Positions 59,001 to 64,000 of a stretch of 64,000 nt of DNA are shown here, one piece after another (position 1 is the first letter of the stretch; every line of letters begins with the position of its first letter). A model generated the notes under the pieces. That model was not told the DNA's origin, ran no database searches, and was given only the letters and a program-made list of their open reading frames with translations. Source of the stretch: Apium graveolens (lineage: Eukaryota > Streptophyta > Magnoliopsida > Apiales > Apiaceae). Both the position numbers and the translations under genes were made by a program. Location: positions 144,716,476 through 144,780,475 of the forward strand of contig NC_133650.1 in the NCBI RefSeq assembly GCF_009905375.1, read 5' to 3'.

Positions 59001-61366
59001 TAGAGTGTCAGGCTTGTGTAATAAGTAATTTTAAGTTTGTAACCTAAATAATACTTTAACCTGTATTGGATCTTGATTTTGGGGTCGTGTTGGTATAATA
59101 ATGTTTAATTGGTAGATTATATTGTGGTTTGTTATATTTATGGTGACGTCAGCCCCTGATCCTGGGGTTCAGACCGTCACAAGCCTAATATGCAATACCA
59201 TTCCATTTCACTCTTTATCCAACGTATGATTCTGATCGTCTCGAATGACCCGCATTTATAATTAAAATATAGTACTTTAATCATCTAAGCGATAATTATC
59301 CGACGAATTTCGCGTCAGAACTCTATCGTCTACCCATACGATAGTCCGCAAATAAAGAAAACAGTCAAACACAAGACTCTTGACCAACGTATGCACATAA
59401 TTCATATAGAACGTACACACATAATTCACATATCACATAATTATATAACACATGACTCAGATCGTAAAAACATTTGACTTCGTATGTTTAAAAAATAGAA
59501 ACCAAGTCCAAATACGACTTTTTTGATAAATAAGTGACAGAATCGTTTGCAAAATAAGTGACCTTTCGAAAAAAGGATTTATGTTTCGAAAGTATTTTTA
59601 ATAAAAGAAGAATATTTTTCTGAGTCTAGATGCGTTCATTTCGTATTAAACGGACAAACGGTCTATTTATTATTAATAAAATAAGAATAAATTAATTATT
59701 AATAATATTAATTCATTATTAAATTCCTTTTTATAATTTTAAAAGCTCAAAATAATTTTTTAATATTATTTGGCTTAATTATAAATAAAATTATTAATTT
59801 TAAAACACGCAATAATTTATATTTACACTTATAAGCATACCGAAAAACACGGCCAAAAGCGACATTCACGACAAGTTCTAAAAATTATGAAATAAACATG
59901 TATATACTAACATGCTGTAATATACCCAAATACAAAAACAAAATCTCGGAATCCTTACCCAAAATAAATTCTGATCACCCCAAGAGATTATTTGATGTCC
60001 GGAAAATATCTCTAGAAAAATCCAAAATTAATAGTCATAGACATACACACGCTGAAATGCCATATGGAGTGATCAACACCGTCAAACTCCTTTTTTATGC
60101 CCCAAAAATTAATTAAAATGGAAATATGCCAAAAACATTTTTTTTCTCAAAATCTTGCAATATATATACCAATGCGTAGGTATCGAAGCACTGAGCATTT
60201 CTATATATAACATTTGAAATTTGGACGGACGGTTTGGAAGATATGAATTTTTGAAAATTAAAATTATAAAAATACGAAAGAAAAGGAGCAGAGAGATAAT
60301 AGGAGAAGAGAAAGCAGACTCGCGGGCAGGGGGGAATGTTGTTCGGGAGAAAGTGAGGGAAGGGGGCGGGTGAACAGATAAGGTAGGGGAGGCGGTGGTT
60401 GTGTTGTGTTTATCTTTATATATATATATATTTTATCAGATACGTGTCCAGCAAAAAAAACAAGACACACTAAGCGGCTGCCACGTGTCTTCAATAGCCC
60501 TGCAAGCCCGGTTTCGTCCCGTATTTCGCTTTTTAAATAACAAATTTTGGGTGAAAATAGCCCAAAAATTACCAAAATACTTTTAAAATTCTCGGAATAA
60601 TTAAAAACTAATAAAATAAAATTTTCATAGATTTTTAAATCATTTTTGAATTGCGTGTCATGCCCGTATTTTACGATTTAACGAACAAACGTGTGGGTGA
60701 ATATAACCCAAAAATATTCCGAAACAATTTTAAAATTCTCAAAATATTCAAATATTAATAAAACATAAGTTTCATAATTTTTGAAGCATCCTTGAATTTA
60801 ATTTTAAATTCACACTTAAATAGAAACAGAAAATCATTTAGGGATAAATATTTGGCAAAATATTACTTCCAAAATTTTATAAATTCCTATAAATAATTAA
60901 TGAAATTATAAAATAATAAAAATAATTTTAAAGATAATTTAAATATTTATCAAAATGAATTTTTAATAAAATCACTTTTAAAGATAAAAACAAAATGATA
61001 CAACTCATTAATTTATAATACAAATAATCATCAATCACAACTGAGTCACACACAATTAATATTACATACAACACATAGATGAAAAAATACCCACTTAATC
61101 CCTAATATTAAAAAATGAACTCAATTAACCAGTATCAATAAAGTGATCGGCTTTCAAATAAACTTTTGAAAATAATACATTTAAGTAAATATTTTCAAAA
61201 ATCAGTAAGGATCGATACAACACTTAACAATTAGTACATTACCATTTAATAACACAAACTCGTCAAACAGGAATAAAATATCCACCATTTTACTCCTTTC
61301 AAATCAGAAAATCACATAAACATATTCAAATAATAATAATAATTCTAAAAAATACGGAATATCACA
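56037..61366 (-). repeat. 3' LTR of the pol-less element, containing a palindromic insertion
   Basis: 5330 bp, or about 3.82 kb without the insertion at 57680-59181 and its duplication. The motif GCAAGTATGAGTGAAAGAAA followed by TGCTCAGCAAG is at 56483-56513. A purine-rich block (60280-60400) and a (TA)n run (60417-60433) lie toward the U3 end. Confidence 0.83.
57680..59181. mobile_element. Palindromic LTR-derived element with 5-bp target duplication
   Basis: 1502 bp with ends TGTGATGGTCTCAACCCC and, inverted, TGTGACGGTCTGAACCCC, flanked by AGCCT at 57675-57679 and 59182-59186. Inverted arms of ~575-585 bp (57680-58253 and 58597-59181) are about 92% alike; the unique middle is ~340 bp. Each arm carries the same short frame (MSRRPI(K/R)P...SGPGSS...CGLMS) and the TGAGC/GCTCA motif (58009-58033, 58833-58857). 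These are features of the U5 half of a chromovirus LTR, so the element looks like one LTR whose U5 end was copied in reverse onto its other end. Confidence 0.82.
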
Positions 61367-61412
61367 ATCTACCCCCTTATAAGGATTCCGTCCTCGGAAT
61401 TAGCAGAAGAAA

Positions 61413-61502
61413 GCACTAAGGACTTTCTTGTCAACTTTCCAATCTTGCATACATAATGCACTAAGGACTTTCTTGTCAACTTTCCAATCTTGCATACATA
61501 AT
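61413..61502. repeat. 45-bp tandem duplication
   Basis: GCACTAAGGACTTTCTTGTC... occurs at 61413 and 61458, two adjacent, virtually identical copies. Confidence 0.9.
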
Positions 61503-62834
61503 TTTTCTCAAAATTTCAAATAACACTGAAATTCCTTATACCACGCCGTTATCACGGGAGCTTCACTCCGCACTATCGTTCTTTCCCATAGAATCAATTA
61601 TTTATTCCCATACCATTTGACCAATTTCTTCATAGAATCACTTTTATTGATAGAGAGAGAAAGAACAGAGAGAAAGATAAAGAGAAAGAAAAAGAAAAAG
61701 AAAAAGAAAGAGACATACAGAGAGAGCAAACTAAAGAAACAAACTGACTTCGTTATATGCCACTAATATTTTAATCACATTGCAATCCACTGTTACTATT
61801 GGTAATCCCATCACATAGCCTTACTTTGACTTGACCAAGATAACTCATCCCAACTTGATTGGCATACCTTCGTATATTTGAGATAATAAAATCATGAAAT
61901 TTCAAAGAGATAAGAATTTCATATCATAACGGGTGTCCCACCATTGTGGTTACCAAATCTGAATTTTTGATAAAGTATTATTGAAATGAAAGAATAACTA
62001 AGAGATCAATATGAAATGAACTTGGTTTTGTGTGCCAAAATTAAGACACTACTAAAGGTTGCTAGTATCCCATCCAACTCCAATCATACAGACATGTATA
62101 CCTTGTGTCCCCTACAGTTAGGGTTGTTCATCTCAGTTAGAATAAAAGAATATGAAATGAATTCAAAGTCAAATGAATAATAAAGGATTTCTAATAAATG
62201 ACTTGTTAGGGCAATCCTTGATCAAAACTGAAAAGGTTTTAAAGCTAATATATCTGGAGAAAAATGAAATCCAAAAACAAGATTTTGGCATAAAATGGCT
62301 AAGAGGCCTCGTATCACTAATAAACTATCCACCATATAAGAAAGGTGGAAATTTCAATATTGTAACTTGACAGAGCTATCAAAACCTGGAAAAAGGCGTC
62401 ATGACAGTCTCTGGCACATTACGTGTTTGAAAATGGTTGTTAGGGATTATATCCTGTAACATATACCTCTTTCTGAGAGATGTCAAAAGAAGTTATAGAT
62501 AGAGAAGGTATTGTCAATGTCTTAATACTTATCTTCTATCTGAACTCTTCTGTTGACTCGTCATCCAATTCTAGACACTTCTTCATGTTCTATGGATATC
62601 GATAATCTTTATCATCATCGAATCATAGTGGCCTCAGAAGATTCCACAATAGAAGTCTGCAACTGCAAGGAGTTTTGTCCAGCTCAACACAACCATCTCA
62701 AACGAATGCGCCTATCTTTGCTTACTCGTTGGTACTATATCCAATAGTCCAACAAGAATTAGATATGAGCTCAAGCATCCTCACATAGCTATACACACTC
62801 TTACACACTCTCGTTTCTATTTTACTATAACCTC

Positions 62835-62848
62835 GGCTCTAATACCAA
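62835..62848 (-). other. tRNA-iMet-like primer-binding site
   Basis: Minus strand TTGGTATTAGAGCC, one change from the usual TTGGTATCAGAGC(C), just inside the 5' LTR boundary at 62851. Confidence 0.8.
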
Positions 62849-62850
62849 CC

Positions 62851-64000
62851 TGTAACGCCCCCAAATTCGGGGTCAGGGATTTTGGTCATCACTATGGAAC
62901 CTCAATCCAAAATAACCCGTTTTATCAATAAATAAATGGAAGCAACTCAAATATAGTATTTGTGACCCCAATCTATAGCAGGGTCTTTTCAAGTTACAGT
63001 TCTAGAAATAAGAATTCCAAATTTCCATAAATAAATTTTTCACTTTCTTTTAAAGCTCTTTTCAGAAATTCCAATTAAATACTAAACCCGCTAGTATGAC
63101 TTCAAAAAGAAGTATACTAGGCACAACTATATAATACACAACTATAATATAATATAATATAATATAAACAACTTTACACAGTAAAACTTCCACTAGTCCG
63201 CAAACCCTGGACGAACCACCTTCCAAAAACTTCTTCTTTACTTCCTCAAATTACGTGACTAAATAACCCAAGCTACTCCTCATTGGAAGGTTAAATTTAA
63301 AAACAGGCAAGTATGGGCGAAAGAAATGCTCAGCAAATTCATTATAACATGTATATGGTCTTTTGATATAAAAACCGATATCTGCAATAGAGCAGAACAT
63401 TTAAAATCAATAATTGCTAAATTAGAAAATTTGTTAAGGAAGGTTCCTTAAATGTATTCAAAACTCTTTTTATATTTTTGAGCGAAGATACTTCAGCAGT
63501 ACTTTGAATCTCTACGAGAATAAAACTCATAAAACAGTGTTTACGGAAATATCGTAAACAACAATATGAAAGAGTGCTTATGGACTGAATCATAAACTTA
63601 TATCCATTTTACTCAAAACCCCAATCATGATATCAATACTTATTTTGATGTCATATCGAATTAGATATCAATACTAACTTAGATGCTCACAACATACCAA
63701 TACTGAAGTATTGAAGTCAACATCAATCATATATATCAATACCACTTTTGATATTAACATCAAATTAAGTATCGACATCAATCGAAAATTGAATCAAAAC
63801 TGCATTTCAGCTTATATTCAAAACAAAAACACTTGATAAATCATTTATTATATGATTATAAAAAACAATATAATAATTTAGATTGGAATCCTCGAATGAC
63901 GGTGTGTTGACGTCGGTGATCAGCAGCGGAGCAACACCGATATGCCGAAGCATATCCAACTAAAAGAAGGCTTACCAAAGGCACACATTGGCCTAGCAAG
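62851..64000 (-). repeat. 5' LTR of the pol-less element, truncated by the window
   Basis: Starts TGTAACGCCCCCAAATTCGG on the plus strand and follows 56037-57180 of the partner LTR to the window edge. The recurrent motif is present in weaker form at about 63306-63336 (TGGGC for TGAGT). Confidence 0.85.

Larger units (their letters stand above)
61367..62850. other. Non-coding interior of the pol-less element
   Basis: Begins with the minus-strand polypurine tract (plus ATCTACCCCCTTATA) and conserved pol-end sequence (GGATTCCGTCCTCGGAATT). No gag, RT or integrase motif in any frame. A 45-bp tandem duplication lies at 61413-61502 and an A/G-rich simple repeat at about 61654-61720. Confidence 0.7.
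56037..64000 (-). mobile_element. Pol-less LTR element with ~3.8-kb LTRs (right end outside window)
   Basis: Left LTR 56037-61366 and right LTR from 62851 share their first kilobase (TGTAA(T/C)GCCCCCAAAT...). A minus-strand polypurine tract adjoins the left LTR and a minus-strand tRNA-iMet-like site adjoins the right, so it reads leftward. Only 1484 bp lie between them and hold no gag or pol motif: a large non-autonomous (LARD-like) derivative of a chromovirus. The LTRs differ by roughly 10-12% by eye, older than the Tat element. The left duplication would be TAGGA at 56032-56036. Confidence 0.82.

Noticed and set aside
57814..59047. Two mirrored ORFs, possibly a divergent gene pair
   Set aside because: They are the same LTR-derived frame present in both arms of the palindrome; no domain recognised.

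Overview
This window is plant nuclear DNA, almost certainly from a flowering plant and probably a eudicot. That rests on its Athila, Tat/Retand and Tekay-type chromovirus LTR retrotransposons, a tRNA-derived SINE, and GT-AG introns rich in T. I cannot name the species. Nearly all of it is nested retrotransposon sequence. I found no intact ordinary host gene, no rRNA, tRNA or CRISPR.

Layout: (1) 1-13542 is the 3' end of an Athila-like element. Its 3' LTR (1286-1737 plus 12551-13542) is split by a young Tat/Retand-like element (1738-12545, duplication AGGAG, LTRs about 2% apart). The Tat element carries gag, protease, RT, two RNases H and integrase on the plus strand with four lesions. On the minus strand it carries an unbroken antisense gene that fits three exons and two introns. 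An 89-bp tandem array and a ~40-bp minisatellite precede its 3' LTR. (2) 13543-15990 and 33409-40275 are the two halves of one decayed, many-exon minus-strand gene: a Ulp1-like cysteine protease core, a plant transposon-associated domain, a series of short similar exons, and ~1-kb tandem repeats that carry decaying exon copies. (3) That gene is split by a 17.4-kb minus-strand Tekay-like chromovirus (15991-33408, duplication ATTAA), itself split by a 4.2-kb solo LTR (22863-27062, duplication TAAGA). (4) 40276-43100 is AT-rich, with an inverted-repeat element (41386-41985) and a SINE (42501-42705). (5) About 43100-56036 is a decayed plus-strand chromovirus whose 5' LTR contains a gag-only element (45741-48762, duplication CGAAC). 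(6) 56037-64000 is a pol-less minus-strand element with LTRs of about 3.8 kb, one of which contains a palindromic element (57680-59181, duplication AGCCT).

The observations most worth following are these. Two unrelated insertions have the same LTR tip, inverted, at both ends, yet each is flanked by one clean 5-bp duplication, so the DNA was already terminally inverted when it integrated. The antisense Tat gene stays open although gag-pol on the other strand is broken. A short exon appears to have been amplified with its introns into a tandem array. A small GCAAG...TGAGC...GCTCA motif recurs in otherwise different chromovirus LTRs.
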